From positions 62,001 through 126,000 of the forward strand of contig JBKBJT010000003.1 of assembly GCA_046294345.1 (NCBI GenBank): 64,000 nucleotides of DNA, in the 5' to 3' direction. Source of the stretch: Ferrovibrio sp046294345 (GTDB lineage Bacteria > Pseudomonadota > Alphaproteobacteria > Ferrovibrionales > Ferrovibrionaceae). The notes beneath the pieces are model-generated. The model did no database searches and was not told the DNA's origin. It worked only from the letters and a program-made list of their open reading frames with translations. Below are positions 8,113 to 16,830 of this stretch, piece after piece. The translations under genes were made by a program, and so were the position numbers. The stretch's first letter is position 1; each line of letters opens with the position of its first letter.

Positions 8113-8936
8113 CGCTGGTGCTCGACATGCCGGTGCCGAAGAAGCTGCCCCGCCTGTCACCGGGTATGCGGGGACAGGTTGCCTCGCTGGGCAATGCGGC
8201 GCTGGGCATCGGGCTGCTGCTGGGCCTGTGGTGGATCGGCGGCTGGATCGTCGCCAGCAATCCGGCCACCGCCAACTTCGCCGGCTTCGCGCCCGGCCCG
8301 GCCTTCAAGAGCCTGTGGAAGCTGATCTCTGGCGGCAGCCTGTGGTCCACCATGCAGCCCAGCCTGCTGCGGATCCTGGGTGGCATGGCCTGGGCGATTG
8401 CCATCGGCGTGCCGGTCGGCATTGCCATCGGGCGTATCGCCGCCCTGCGCAACCTGACCCATGTGCCGTTCCAGTTCCTGCGCATGATCAGTCCGCTGTC
8501 ATGGATGCCGATTGCGGTGCTGAGCTTTTCCAGCTGGGAAGGCGCCATCGTTTTCCTGATCTTCGCCGCCGCCGTCTGGCCGATCACCTTTGCCACCGCC
8601 AATGGCATCCGCAAGATCGATCCCGCCTGGTTCAAGGTGGCGCGCAATCTCGGTGCGCGCTCCTGGCAGATGCTGCTGCAGATCATCTTGCCGGCGGCGG
8701 CGCAGGATGTGCTGACCGGCATACGGCTGGCGCTCGGCACCGCATGGGTGGTGCTGGTGCCGGCGGAATATCTCGGCGTCACCAGCGGCCTTGGCTATGC
8801 CATCAACGACGCCCGCGACACCCTGGAATACGACCGTCTTGCCGCCATCGTGGTGGTGATCGGCGCGGTCGGCTTCCTGCTCGACTGGATCTGTCTGACC
8901 CTGATCAAGCGTTATGGCTGGACCAGGGAAGGATGA
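8109..8936 (+). CDS. ABC transporter permease, NitT/TauT type
   Basis: The membrane-spanning subunit, 275 residues with about six hydrophobic helices. The cytoplasmic EAA loop that docks on the ATPase is seen in NLGARSWQMLLQIILPAAAQ followed by GIRLALGTAW. GTG 8109 overlaps the stop of the binding-protein gene in GTGA, and this coupling is why I prefer it to ATG 8127. It completes a standard ATPase, receptor and permease set. The order is followed within 45 bases by an OsmC-like gene, so the importer and the downstream enzymes probably share one transcript. Confidence 0.92.
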   Translation: MTLVLDMPVPKKLPRLSPGMRGQVASLGNAALGIGLLLGLWWIGGWIVASNPATANFAGFAPGPAFKSLWKLISGGSLWSTMQPSLLRILGGMAWAIAIGVPVGIAIGRIAALRNLTHVPFQFLRMISPLSWMPIAVLSFSSWEGAIVFLIFAAAVWPITFATANGIRKIDPAWFKVARNLGARSWQMLLQIILPAAAQDVLTGIRLALGTAWVVLVPAEYLGVTSGLGYAINDARDTLEYDRLAAIVVVIGAVGFLLDWICLTLIKRYGWTREG

Positions 8937-8978
8937 AACCCGCGCCACAAGACCAAAAACCCTGAAAGGAGTCTAACA

Positions 8979-9524
8979 ATGAGCGCCAATCCCGTACCCG
9001 CTACCGCCATTACCGGCTGTCTCGCCCCGATCGACAAGGACGGCCTGATGGACCTGATCGCCAAGGGCAAGGAAAACCCGAAGGCGATCAAGACCCTGAA
9101 GTGCAAGACCGTGGCCGAGGGCCGCTTCCGGCACCTCAACTATATCCGCAACCTGCCGCCCTACATCGTGGACGAGCCGCCGGGCCTGCTGGGCGACGAC
9201 ACCGCGCCGAATCCCTCCGAAGCCTCGTTGGCGGCGCTGGGCTCGTGCATTGCCGTCGGCATCCATGCCAATGCGGTCGCGCGCAACATCACCATCCGCA
9301 AGCTTGAGCTGGAGCTGGAAGCCGATATCAACATCACGGCTGTCTGGGGCACTGGCGACACCTCGCCCAAGCCGGTCGGCTTCGATGCCGTGCGGATCAA
9401 GGTCGATCTTGATGCCGATGCGCCGAAGGCCGACCTGGAAGCCCTGGTCCAGCATGTGAAGAAGTGGTCGCCGGTAGCCAACACCTTCATGAAGCCGGTT
9501 GGCGTGGATGTCGTGCTGGGCTGA
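8979..9524 (+). CDS. OsmC family protein with one of two usual cysteines
   Basis: A 181-residue OsmC-fold protein. The first conserved cysteine is Cys90 in EASLAALGSCIAVGIHANA. The second, normally in a Cys-Pro-Val pattern, is replaced by Ser164 in KKWSPVANTF. True Ohr/OsmC peroxidases need both cysteines to reduce organic hydroperoxides, so a classical peroxidase role is doubtful; other OsmC-like proteins also have this serine. A GAAAGGAG site precedes ATG 8979. It lies between importer genes and an acyl-CoA-dehydrogenase-like gene, suggesting that it handles a reactive or sulfur-containing intermediate of the imported compound. That role is inference. Confidence 0.88.
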   Translation: MSANPVPATAITGCLAPIDKDGLMDLIAKGKENPKAIKTLKCKTVAEGRFRHLNYIRNLPPYIVDEPPGLLGDDTAPNPSEASLAALGSCIAVGIHANAVARNITIRKLELELEADINITAVWGTGDTSPKPVGFDAVRIKVDLDADAPKADLEALVQHVKKWSPVANTFMKPVGVDVVLG

Positions 9525-9580
9525 CGCCTGGCCACATCGCTGACCTCAAGAGACGATCGTCGCAGCCCAAGGAGATGCCC

Positions 9581-10741
9581 ATGTCCGCCGCCCTCGCTTC
9601 CGCCACCCTGTCGGAACCGGTGCCCGTTACCGCGGCGGGCATGATCCCCGTGGCATCTCTGCCGGGCCGCGACGATCTGCTCGCCCGCCTGCGCGGCATC
9701 GTCGCCAGCGATCTGGCCCCGCAGGTGCACAAGATCGATCATGACGGCATCTATCCCGATGCCGTTCTGCGCAGCTTCGGCGAAGCTGGTGCCTATGCGG
9801 CGCATATCGGCGCCAGACCAGATTTGATCGCCGCCATCGAAGCGATGGCCGTTGCCGGCGAGCATTGCCTGTCCACGGCCTTCTGCATCTGGTGCCAGGA
9901 TGCCCTGGCCTGGTATCTGGCGCAGAGCCAGAATGCCGCGCCGCGCGAGGCCCTGCTGGGCAAGGTGGCGCAGGGTGCGCTGCTCGGCGGCACCGGTCTC
10001 TCGAATCCGATGAAAAGTTTCTTCGGCATCGAACAGTTGAAGCTGAAGGGCCGCCGCGTGAAGGGCGGTTACGAAGTCTCGGGCGGCCTGCCCTGGGTCT
10101 CGAACCTGGGCGACGATCATCTGTTCGGCGCCGTCTTCGAACTGGCCGATGCGCCGCAGCACCGCGTGATGGCGGTGGTGGATTGCAGCCGCGAGGATAT
10201 CGTGCTGCGCCAATCCACCCATTTCCTGGCGCTGGAAGGTACCCGCACCATGGCGGTGAATTTCCGCAAGGCCTTCATTCCCGACAGCATGGTGCTGGCC
10301 GAGCCGGTAGAGGGCTTTATCAAACGCATCCGCGCCGGTTTCATCCTGCTGCAGGCTGGCATGGCCTTTGGACTGCTGCAGGGCTGCATCAACATCATGC
10401 GCAGTACCGAAAAAGGCCTGGGCCATATCAACAAATACATCCCCGAACAGCCGGCGATGTTCGAGGATGCCCTGGCGGAAATGCGCGAAACCGTACATGG
10501 CCTAGCCGCCACGCCGTTCGAGGCCGATCCGGCCTACTGGCGGGCGGTGATCGAGGCCCGCCTGGCGGCCGGCGACTGGTCGCTGAAGGCCGCCCAGGCC
10601 GCCATGCTGCATGCCGGCGCCTCGGGCTATATCGTCGGCGCCGCCGCCCAGCGGCGCCTGCGGGAATCCTACTTTGTCGCCATCGTCACCCCGGCGACCA
10701 AGCAGCTGCGCAAGATGCTGGCCGACCTGGACGCGAAATAA
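9581..10741 (+). CDS. Acyl-CoA dehydrogenase family protein (flavoenzyme)
   Basis: A 386-residue protein with the acyl-CoA dehydrogenase fold: an N-terminal helical domain, a middle beta domain (GGTGLSNPMKS, KGGYEVSGGLPWVSN) and a C-terminal helical domain (HAGASGYIVGAAAQRRLRESYF). It should bind FAD or FMN. The usual catalytic glutamate region is not clear, so it may belong to the group of flavin monooxygenases or desulfurisation enzymes (SfnB/DszC-like) rather than to true beta-oxidation enzymes. ATG 9581 lies six bases after AAGGAG; ATG 9575 abuts that site. It ends the TetR-controlled importer operon. The substrate is unknown; organosulfur use is one guess. Confidence 0.82.
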   Translation: MSAALASATLSEPVPVTAAGMIPVASLPGRDDLLARLRGIVASDLAPQVHKIDHDGIYPDAVLRSFGEAGAYAAHIGARPDLIAAIEAMAVAGEHCLSTAFCIWCQDALAWYLAQSQNAAPREALLGKVAQGALLGGTGLSNPMKSFFGIEQLKLKGRRVKGGYEVSGGLPWVSNLGDDHLFGAVFELADAPQHRVMAVVDCSREDIVLRQSTHFLALEGTRTMAVNFRKAFIPDSMVLAEPVEGFIKRIRAGFILLQAGMAFGLLQGCINIMRSTEKGLGHINKYIPEQPAMFEDALAEMRETVHGLAATPFEADPAYWRAVIEARLAAGDWSLKAAQAAMLHAGASGYIVGAAAQRRLRESYFVAIVTPATKQLRKMLADLDAK

Positions 10742-10762
10742 CCCCAATTTCCCACGTTTCGG

Positions 10763-10784
10763 CGCCGGCGCTTTCCTGCCGGCG
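10763..10784 (+). other. GC-rich hairpin after the importer operon
   Basis: CGCCGGC and GCCGGCG pair around an 8-base loop, 22 bases after the acyl-CoA-dehydrogenase stop. No T-tract follows, so termination would be weak or Rho-assisted. Confidence 0.35.
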
Positions 10785-10843
10785 GGCGGCTCGGTTATGG
10801 TGGCGGCACCAAGAGGAAACCCCGAGCCGCCACGAGCCACCCC

Positions 10844-12085
10844 ATGTCCGAATCCGTTTTTCCCGGCCTGTCCCAGAGCGTCGCCACCCTGCGCGCCTCC
10901 GAAATCCGCGAACTGCTCAAGCTGATCGCACGGCCCGAGATCATCTCGTTTGCCGGTGGCATCCCCGATCCGGCCCTGTTCCCGCTGGAGTCCATCGGCA
11001 AGGCCTATCAGGGCGTGCTGCAGAATCCGGCCATGGCCGGCGAGGCTTTCCAGTATTCGATCAGCGAAGGCTATCCGCCGCTGCGCGACTGGATCGTCGG
11101 CTATCTCAAGAGCCACGGCATCGATACCGCGCCGGAGCAGGTACTGATCACCTCGGGCGCACAACAGGCGCTGGATTTTCTGGGCCGCGCCCTGATCAAT
11201 CCCGGCGATGCCGTGGTGATGTCCTCGCCCAGCTATCTCGGCGCCATTCAGGTCTTCGGCACCTACCAGCCGAAATTCATCTCCGTGCCGATGGATGATG
11301 AGGGCGCGCTGCTGAATGATCTGGAAGCGGCGTTCAAGCAGAAGCCGAAATTCTTCTACCTCACGCCGGATTTCTGCAATCCGGCCGGCATCACCACCTC
11401 GCTGGCCCGTCGCCAGGCGATCCTGGAACTGGCGCACCGCTACAATGTCGCGATCCTGGAAGATTCGCCCTACGAGGAACTGCGCTACGAAAACGCCCGC
11501 ATCCCAAGCTTTGCGGCGCTGGAACAGAAGTATCTCGCCGGTGCCGATGGCGACGGCAAACGCCTGGTGGTCTATATCGGCAGCCTGTCGAAGGTGCTGA
11601 CACCGGCGCTGCGCATCGGCTGGATCAGCGCCGATCCGACGCTGATCAACAAGCTGGTGCTGCTCAAGCAGGCCTCCGACCTGCATTGCAGTACGATCAA
11701 CCAGATGGTGGCCTGCGACATCGCCAAGGCATCCCATGCCAGCCAGGTGGAAAAGCTGCGCAAGGCCTACAAAGAGCGCCGCGACGTGATGCTCGAGGCG
11801 CTGGAACGCTGCCTGCCCAAGGAGGTGCGTTTCACCCGGCCCGATGGCGGCATGTTCATCTGGCTGGAATTCCCCGATGGCATCGACGGCGCCGAATTGC
11901 TGGCCGAGGCCGTCAAGGACATCCAGGTCGCCTTCGTGCCCGGCTCGGCCTTCTACGCCAACGACGTGAAACGCAACACCGCGCGCTTAAGCTTTTCGCT
12001 GGGCGAACCCGCCCGCATTCGCGAGGGCATCGAGCGGCTGGCCGCCCTGCTGCAGAACAAACTGCGCGCCAACCGCGCGGCGTGA
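10844..12085 (+). CDS. PLP-dependent class I aminotransferase (2-aminoadipate/MocR-like fold, no DNA-binding domain)
   Basis: A 413-residue fold-type I aminotransferase. The cofactor-binding Lys is Lys250 in YIGSLSKVLTPALRIGW. SGAQQALD binds the phosphate, and DFCNPAG is the conserved Asn-Pro-x-Gly region. It resembles the LysN/2-aminoadipate transaminase group, which acts on 2-aminoadipate, aromatic or branched-chain amino acids; the exact substrate cannot be read. ATG 10844 begins the typical N-terminus. It is about 100 bases after the importer operon and has its own leader, so co-transcription is uncertain. Confidence 0.9.
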   Translation: MSESVFPGLSQSVATLRASEIRELLKLIARPEIISFAGGIPDPALFPLESIGKAYQGVLQNPAMAGEAFQYSISEGYPPLRDWIVGYLKSHGIDTAPEQVLITSGAQQALDFLGRALINPGDAVVMSSPSYLGAIQVFGTYQPKFISVPMDDEGALLNDLEAAFKQKPKFFYLTPDFCNPAGITTSLARRQAILELAHRYNVAILEDSPYEELRYENARIPSFAALEQKYLAGADGDGKRLVVYIGSLSKVLTPALRIGWISADPTLINKLVLLKQASDLHCSTINQMVACDIAKASHASQVEKLRKAYKERRDVMLEALERCLPKEVRFTRPDGGMFIWLEFPDGIDGAELLAEAVKDIQVAFVPGSAFYANDVKRNTARLSFSLGEPARIREGIERLAALLQNKLRANRAA

Positions 12086-12110
12086 TCGCGCCGGCGCGGA
12101 ATGCCCCGTT

Positions 12111-12983
12111 TCAGCGCACGATCAGCGCGTCGCAGGGCAGGCCGTCGATGATGGCCTTGGCGGTATTCCCGATCAGGGCCTCCTTCAGGAAACCGCGGCC
12201 CAGGCTGCCCAGCACGATCAGGTCGATCCTGCGGTCGCGCGTGTAATCGCGCAGCAGCCGCGCCGGGTCGCCGCGCTCGAACAACCGCAGCAGGCCTTTC
12301 TTGCGGTCGGCCGATAACTCGGCCTTCTGCAGGAAGGCCTCGAAATCCTGCTCCACCACCTTGCGGTATTCGCGCTGGTAGGAATCGCTGTCGGTCATGC
12401 GGCCGCTTTTCGGCGCGTCATAGGCGTGGAACACCGTCAGCGGATGACGCGGAAACAGCCGGTCGGCACTTTCCAGCGCGCGGCGCGCGGAATCAGAGAA
12501 ATCCACCGCCACGGCAACATGATTGTAGGGATGCCGCACGCGGTCGCGCACCACCAGCACCGGTATGTCGGCCTGGCGCAGCAATCTGTCGACGGTTGAG
12601 CCCAGCAGGAAGCGGCCCAGCGGTTCGTCGCGTGCGATGCCGGTCATGATCAGGTCGCAGCCCTGGGCTTTCGCCGCCCGCAACACGACTTCACCCGGCT
12701 CGCCCGGTTCGACGATGATTTTGACATTTACGCCGATCTGCCCGAGGTCGCTGCGCAACTGGCGCTCAGCGATGTCCTGGGCGTCGGGGCCGCGTCGCCA
12801 TGAGGGGATACGACCGTCGGCCTCGCGCATCACCACATCTTCGCCCATCACGGCATGCGCCACCACCAGATCGGCCTTCCACTGTTCCGCCAGCTGCACG
12901 GCGCGGTCCATGGCACGGTCGCAACGGGCGCTCAGATCGGTGCTCAGCAGGATCTTGCGTGGCATCTGTCCGATGGTCGTCAT
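12111..12983 (-). CDS. Universal stress protein with two UspA domains
   Basis: A 290-residue cytoplasmic protein of two UspA domains. The first starts KILLSTDLSARCDRAMDRA and ends with GRFLLGSTVDRLL; the second starts HVAVAVDFSDSARRAL and ends with GSLGRGFLKEALIGNTA. These carry the G-x2-G-x9-G-S/T-type ATP-binding signature, so nucleotide binding is likely. ATG 12983 has a strong AGAGAGG site; ATG 13013, overlapping the stop of the upstream ATPase gene, would add ten residues. It follows the P-type ATPase in one operon, a pairing seen in stress and low-oxygen gene sets of proteobacteria. Confidence 0.92.
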   Translation of the reverse strand: MTTIGQMPRKILLSTDLSARCDRAMDRAVQLAEQWKADLVVAHAVMGEDVVMREADGRIPSWRRGPDAQDIAERQLRSDLGQIGVNVKIIVEPGEPGEVVLRAAKAQGCDLIMTGIARDEPLGRFLLGSTVDRLLRQADIPVLVVRDRVRHPYNHVAVAVDFSDSARRALESADRLFPRHPLTVFHAYDAPKSGRMTDSDSYQREYRKVVEQDFEAFLQKAELSADRKKGLLRLFERGDPARLLRDYTRDRRIDLIVLGSLGRGFLKEALIGNTAKAIIDGLPCDALIVR

Positions 12984-13009
12984 TCCAGCCTCTCTTTCCG
13001 TTTCCAAAA

Positions 13010-15733
13010 TCATAACACACCCATGCGGCGCATGACGTGCTTCTCGGCCTCCAGTATCGCCATCGCGATAATACCCGTGGCGACAATTAGCAGCCCGTCA
13101 AGAAAAGCGATGGGCCGCGTGGCGAAAAGATTCTGCATCAGCGGCACATAAGTGAAGACCAATTGCGCGGCGACGACTACGGCGATGGCGATCAGCACCG
13201 CCGGCGTACCGAGCGCCCCGCGCAGAGTGAAGGATGTCGTGTGAAGGTAGCGCACGTTAAACAGGTAGAAGATTTCCAGCACGACGATGGTATTGACCAC
13301 CATCGTGCGCGCAACTTCGATCTCCAGGCCCCTGCTCAGTGCGTGGAAGAAGATTGCCAGTCCGGCTGCCATGAAAATCAGCGAGACGAAGACGACGCGC
13401 CAGAGCAGGAAGGGCGACAGCAGGCCGGCTTGCGCCCGGCGCGGCGGCCGGCGCATCACATTCGGTTCCGAAGGTTCGAAGGCCAGCGCCAGGCCCAAAG
13501 TGACGGCGGTGATCATATTGATCCAAAGTATTTGCACCGGCGTCATCGGCATCAGAAAGTTGAACAAGATGGCGACGATCACCGTTAGAGCCTCGCCGCC
13601 ATTGGTCGGCAGGGTCCACGCAACCACCTTGCGGATATTATCATAGACCGTGCGACCCTCATGCACGGCGGCGACGATGGAGGCAAAGTTATCGTCTAGC
13701 AGCACCATCTGCGCGGCATCCTTGGCGGCCTCGGTGCCCTTTAGCCCCATGGCGATGCCGACATCGGCCTGTTTCAGCGAAGGCGCGTCGTTCACCCCAT
13801 CGCCGGTCATCGCCACCACTGCACCCCGGCTCTGCAGGGCACGCACGATGCGCAACTTGTGTTCGGGGCTGGTACGGGCAAAAACTGTCGTGTCGACCAC
13901 CACGTCGGTCAGGCGCTCGTCGGGTATGTCATCCAGGTCTCGCCCGGTCAGCACATGCGGATCCTCGCCCAGACCAAGTTGCCGCGCGATAGCGGCCGCC
14001 GTGGCGGCATGATCGCCGGTGATCATCTTCACCGCGATGCCGGCGCTGTGGCACTCGGCGATGGCGGCCACGGCTTCCTCGCGGGGCGGATCGATGAAAC
14101 CGACCACACCCAGGAAGACCAGGCCATCGTCCAGATCGCCGAAATCCAGGCTATCGCCACTGGCGGCCTGCTTCATAGCGAAACCCAGCACGCGCTCGCC
14201 CTGCGAAGCGGCGGCGGCGATGCGCTGTTCCCAGTATTCCCGCTCCAGCGGTGCCGGCTCGGCATCGCCAGCCTGGCGCGCGCACATATCCAGCAACCGT
14301 TCAGGCGCACCCTTCACCAGGATTACTGTCTCGTCATAGGGCACGCGGCAGCGCACGGCCATGAAGCGGTGCTGGGCATCGAAGGGAATGACATCCAGGC
14401 GCCGCCATTCCGCGCGCATCGTCTCGGGATCGAAACCGGCCTTGATGGCCAAAGCCACCAGGGCACCTTCCATTGGATCACCATCGACGATCCAGTGGCC
14501 GTCAGCCTGGCGCAGGGCGGCGTCGTTGCATAGCAGTCCGGTGCGTACCAGGGTTAGCGCTGCGGCATGGCCGGTCGGGTCGCCGGGATGATCGGCGAAG
14601 ACCAGGTCGCCTTCCGGTGCGTAGCCGGCGCCGCTGGCCAGAATCTCATCGTCCGGCACCACAATGCGCCGCGCGGTCATTTCGTTGCGGGTGAGCGTGC
14701 CGGTCTTGTCGGAGCAGATCACCGAGGTGGCGCCCAGTGTTTCAACGGCCGGCAGGCGGCGGATCACTGCCTTGCGTGCGGCCATGCGCTGCACGCCGAT
14801 GGCCAGTGTGATGGTGATAACGGCAGGCAGGCCCTCCGGCACGGCTCCCACGGCGAGAGCCACCACGGCAATCAGGGCATCCGACCAGTGGAAGTCGCGC
14901 ACCAGCGTGGCGAAGACGAACAGGGCCGCCGCGCCCACGATGGCCAGCCAGGTGAAACGACGGCCGAAGCGGTTGATCTGGCGCAGTAGCGGCGTGGTCA
15001 GTTCCTCCACGCGGCCCAGCATGTCGCTGATGCGGCCGATCTCGGTGCGCAGGCCGGTCGCCACCACAACGCCAATGCCCTGGCCGGCCGCCACCATGGT
15101 GCCGGAATAGGCCATGCCGCTACGGTCGCCCAGCGGCGCATCGTGCTTCACCGGTTTATGGTCCTTGGCGGCGGCCACCGACTCACCGGTCAGTACCGCC
15201 TCCTCGATCAGCATGCCGCGGGCCTGCAGCAGGCGCAGATCGGCCGGCACACGGTCGCCGGCTTCCAGAAGCACGATGTCGCCCGGCACCACTTCGGCCA
15301 CGGGAATGCTGAGGCGTCGGCCGCCGCGCAGCACGGCGGCATGGGGTGAAATCATGCGGCGGATCGCGTTCAGTGCGTCTTCCGCCTTGCCTTCCTGCAC
15401 GAAGCCGACCACGGCATTGATCAGCACGACACCGACGATCACGGCGGCATCCACCAGATGGCCCAGGCTCCAGGCCGCCAGCGCGGCAGCCAGCAGGAAA
15501 TAGATCAGGGCATTGTTGAACTGCGCCAGGAAGCGCATGAGGGGATGCCGGCCGGCTGCGGCGGGCAGGGCATTGGGACCGTGTTGCTCCAGGCGACGGG
15601 CGGCCTCCTCGGCATTCAATCCCTCCCGGCTGCTGCCAAGCGTGGCGAGGATTTCATGGGTTTCCCGGGCATGGGCCCGGGTGTGGACGTCGTCGGCATG
15701 GGGAGCTTCATGTCTGGCGGCGGCCTGAGCCAT
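13010..15733 (-). CDS. P-type cation-transporting ATPase, P2 (SERCA/PMR1-like) group
   Basis: A 907-residue ion pump. It has the N-terminal cation-ATPase domain (residues ~20-85), the TGES motif (VLTGESVAA), the phosphorylated Asp342 in DKTGTLT, and the hinge TGDGVNDAPSLK. The fourth membrane helix carries PEGLPAVITITLA, as in Ca2+ pumps. The sixth-helix motif reads INMITAVTLGLALAFEP: the Asn and Thr of the ion site are there, but the Asp of SERCA (in VTDG) is replaced by Ala. The transported ion is therefore uncertain (Ca2+, Mn2+, Na+ or Mg2+ are possible). Its stop overlaps a possible start of the downstream stress protein. Confidence 0.9.
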   Translation of the reverse strand: MAQAAARHEAPHADDVHTRAHARETHEILATLGSSREGLNAEEAARRLEQHGPNALPAAAGRHPLMRFLAQFNNALIYFLLAAALAAWSLGHLVDAAVIVGVVLINAVVGFVQEGKAEDALNAIRRMISPHAAVLRGGRRLSIPVAEVVPGDIVLLEAGDRVPADLRLLQARGMLIEEAVLTGESVAAAKDHKPVKHDAPLGDRSGMAYSGTMVAAGQGIGVVVATGLRTEIGRISDMLGRVEELTTPLLRQINRFGRRFTWLAIVGAAALFVFATLVRDFHWSDALIAVVALAVGAVPEGLPAVITITLAIGVQRMAARKAVIRRLPAVETLGATSVICSDKTGTLTRNEMTARRIVVPDDEILASGAGYAPEGDLVFADHPGDPTGHAAALTLVRTGLLCNDAALRQADGHWIVDGDPMEGALVALAIKAGFDPETMRAEWRRLDVIPFDAQHRFMAVRCRVPYDETVILVKGAPERLLDMCARQAGDAEPAPLEREYWEQRIAAAASQGERVLGFAMKQAASGDSLDFGDLDDGLVFLGVVGFIDPPREEAVAAIAECHSAGIAVKMITGDHAATAAAIARQLGLGEDPHVLTGRDLDDIPDERLTDVVVDTTVFARTSPEHKLRIVRALQSRGAVVAMTGDGVNDAPSLKQADVGIAMGLKGTEAAKDAAQMVLLDDNFASIVAAVHEGRTVYDNIRKVVAWTLPTNGGEALTVIVAILFNFLMPMTPVQILWINMITAVTLGLALAFEPSEPNVMRRPPRRAQAGLLSPFLLWRVVFVSLIFMAAGLAIFFHALSRGLEIEVARTMVVNTIVVLEIFYLFNVRYLHTTSFTLRGALGTPAVLIAIAVVVAAQLVFTYVPLMQNLFATRPIAFLDGLLIVATGIIAMAILEAEKHVMRRMGVL

Positions 15734-16051
15734 CGGATCGGGGTCCTTCCCTGGCGGTGAAGTTGTGCCTGCCCTCCTTCGGTGCAGGCATCTGGCGCAG
15801 GCATCCGGCGCGGGCGAGGAGCGCTCCGGGCCGATAGATATATGGCCATCTATTGCGGTATATCATCGCCGGATCATTGATCTGTGACAATTTGCCGGCG
15901 GGCTTTGTGGCTGGCCGGAAATCCGGCGCGCGCTTTAAAATACAGGAGATGCTGGTAAATCTGGTTTTGCCTTGTGGGGCACGATCCGCTAAAAGCCAAG
16001 ACCCCGTGTAAGCGTTCGCTGCCCGGAAGCCGCCCAGAAGAAGCCCGCGCC
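15734..16051. other. Divergent intergenic region between P-type ATPase and hisF
   Basis: 318 bases holding divergent promoters. GATATA and TATATC, at about 15836 and 15863, form an inverted pair around an AT-rich centre, and CCGGA/TCCGG forms a small hairpin near 15914. TTTAAAAT at about 15935 could be part of a -10 region for hisF. No coding frame is supported. Its existence means that hisFE has its own promoter, apart from hisBHA. Confidence 0.45.
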
Positions 16052-16813
16052 ATGACCCTGAAAGTCCGTGTCATACCTTGTCTCGACGTGAAAGACGGCC
16101 GCGTCGTCAAGGGCGTCAATTTCGTCAACCTGCGTGATGCCGGCGATCCGGTCGAGCAGGCGACGGTGTATGACGCCGCCGGCGCCGACGAACTGACCTT
16201 TCTCGACATCACCGCGTCATCCGATGCGCGCGACACGCTCTACGACGTGGTGGCGCGCACGGCGGAACGCTGCTTCATGCCGCTCACCGTGGGCGGCGGC
16301 GTGCGCGTGGTGGAAGACGTCCGCAAGCTGCTGCTGGCCGGCGCCGACAAGACCTCGATCAACACTGCTGCCGTCAACCGGCCGGAATTCGTGCGCGAGG
16401 CCGCCGAGAAATTCGGTAGTCAGTGCGTGGTGGTTGCCATCGACGCGCGCAATGTGGGCCCCGGCAAATGGGAGGTCTTCACCCATGGCGGCCGCAACGC
16501 CACCGGCTTGGATGCGGTCGAATGGGCCAGACGCATGGCGGCTTATGGCGCCGGCGAAATCCTGCTCACCTCGATGGACCGCGACGGCACCGAGAAGGGT
16601 TTCGATCTCAATCTCACCCGCGCGGTGGCCGATGCGGTCAATATCCCCGTGGTGGCCTCGGGCGGCGTGGGCAATCTGGATCACTTCGTCGATGGCGTCG
16701 TGCAGGGCCATGCCTCGGCCGTGCTGGCCGCCTCGATTTTCCATTTCGGCCGGCATAGCATTGCCGAAGCCAAACAACACATGGCCGCCGCCGGCATACC
16801 GGTGCGGCTCTAG
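16052..16813 (+). CDS. hisF: Imidazole glycerol phosphate synthase cyclase subunit HisF
   Basis: HisF joins ammonia from HisH to PRFAR, releasing imidazole glycerol phosphate and AICAR. AICAR goes back to purine synthesis, whose genes lie at 42.2-46.2 kb. It is a 253-residue (beta/alpha)8 barrel with catalytic Asp12 in VIPCLDVKDG and the second Asp in LTSMDRDGT. VGGGVRVVED and ASGGVGNLDHF are the phosphate sites. ATG 16052 gives the family N-terminus. It forms an operon with hisE and a HIT protein, separated from hisA by 10.9 kb. Confidence 0.97.
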   Translation: MTLKVRVIPCLDVKDGRVVKGVNFVNLRDAGDPVEQATVYDAAGADELTFLDITASSDARDTLYDVVARTAERCFMPLTVGGGVRVVEDVRKLLLAGADKTSINTAAVNRPEFVREAAEKFGSQCVVVAIDARNVGPGKWEVFTHGGRNATGLDAVEWARRMAAYGAGEILLTSMDRDGTEKGFDLNLTRAVADAVNIPVVASGGVGNLDHFVDGVVQGHASAVLAASIFHFGRHSIAEAKQHMAAAGIPVRL

Positions 16814-16830
16814 GGAAGGGAACCGACGCG

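Noticed and set aside
9464..9580. Longer start for the acyl-CoA-dehydrogenase-like gene
   Set aside because: It would overlap the OsmC-like gene by 61 bases; ATG 9581 has a clear ribosome site.
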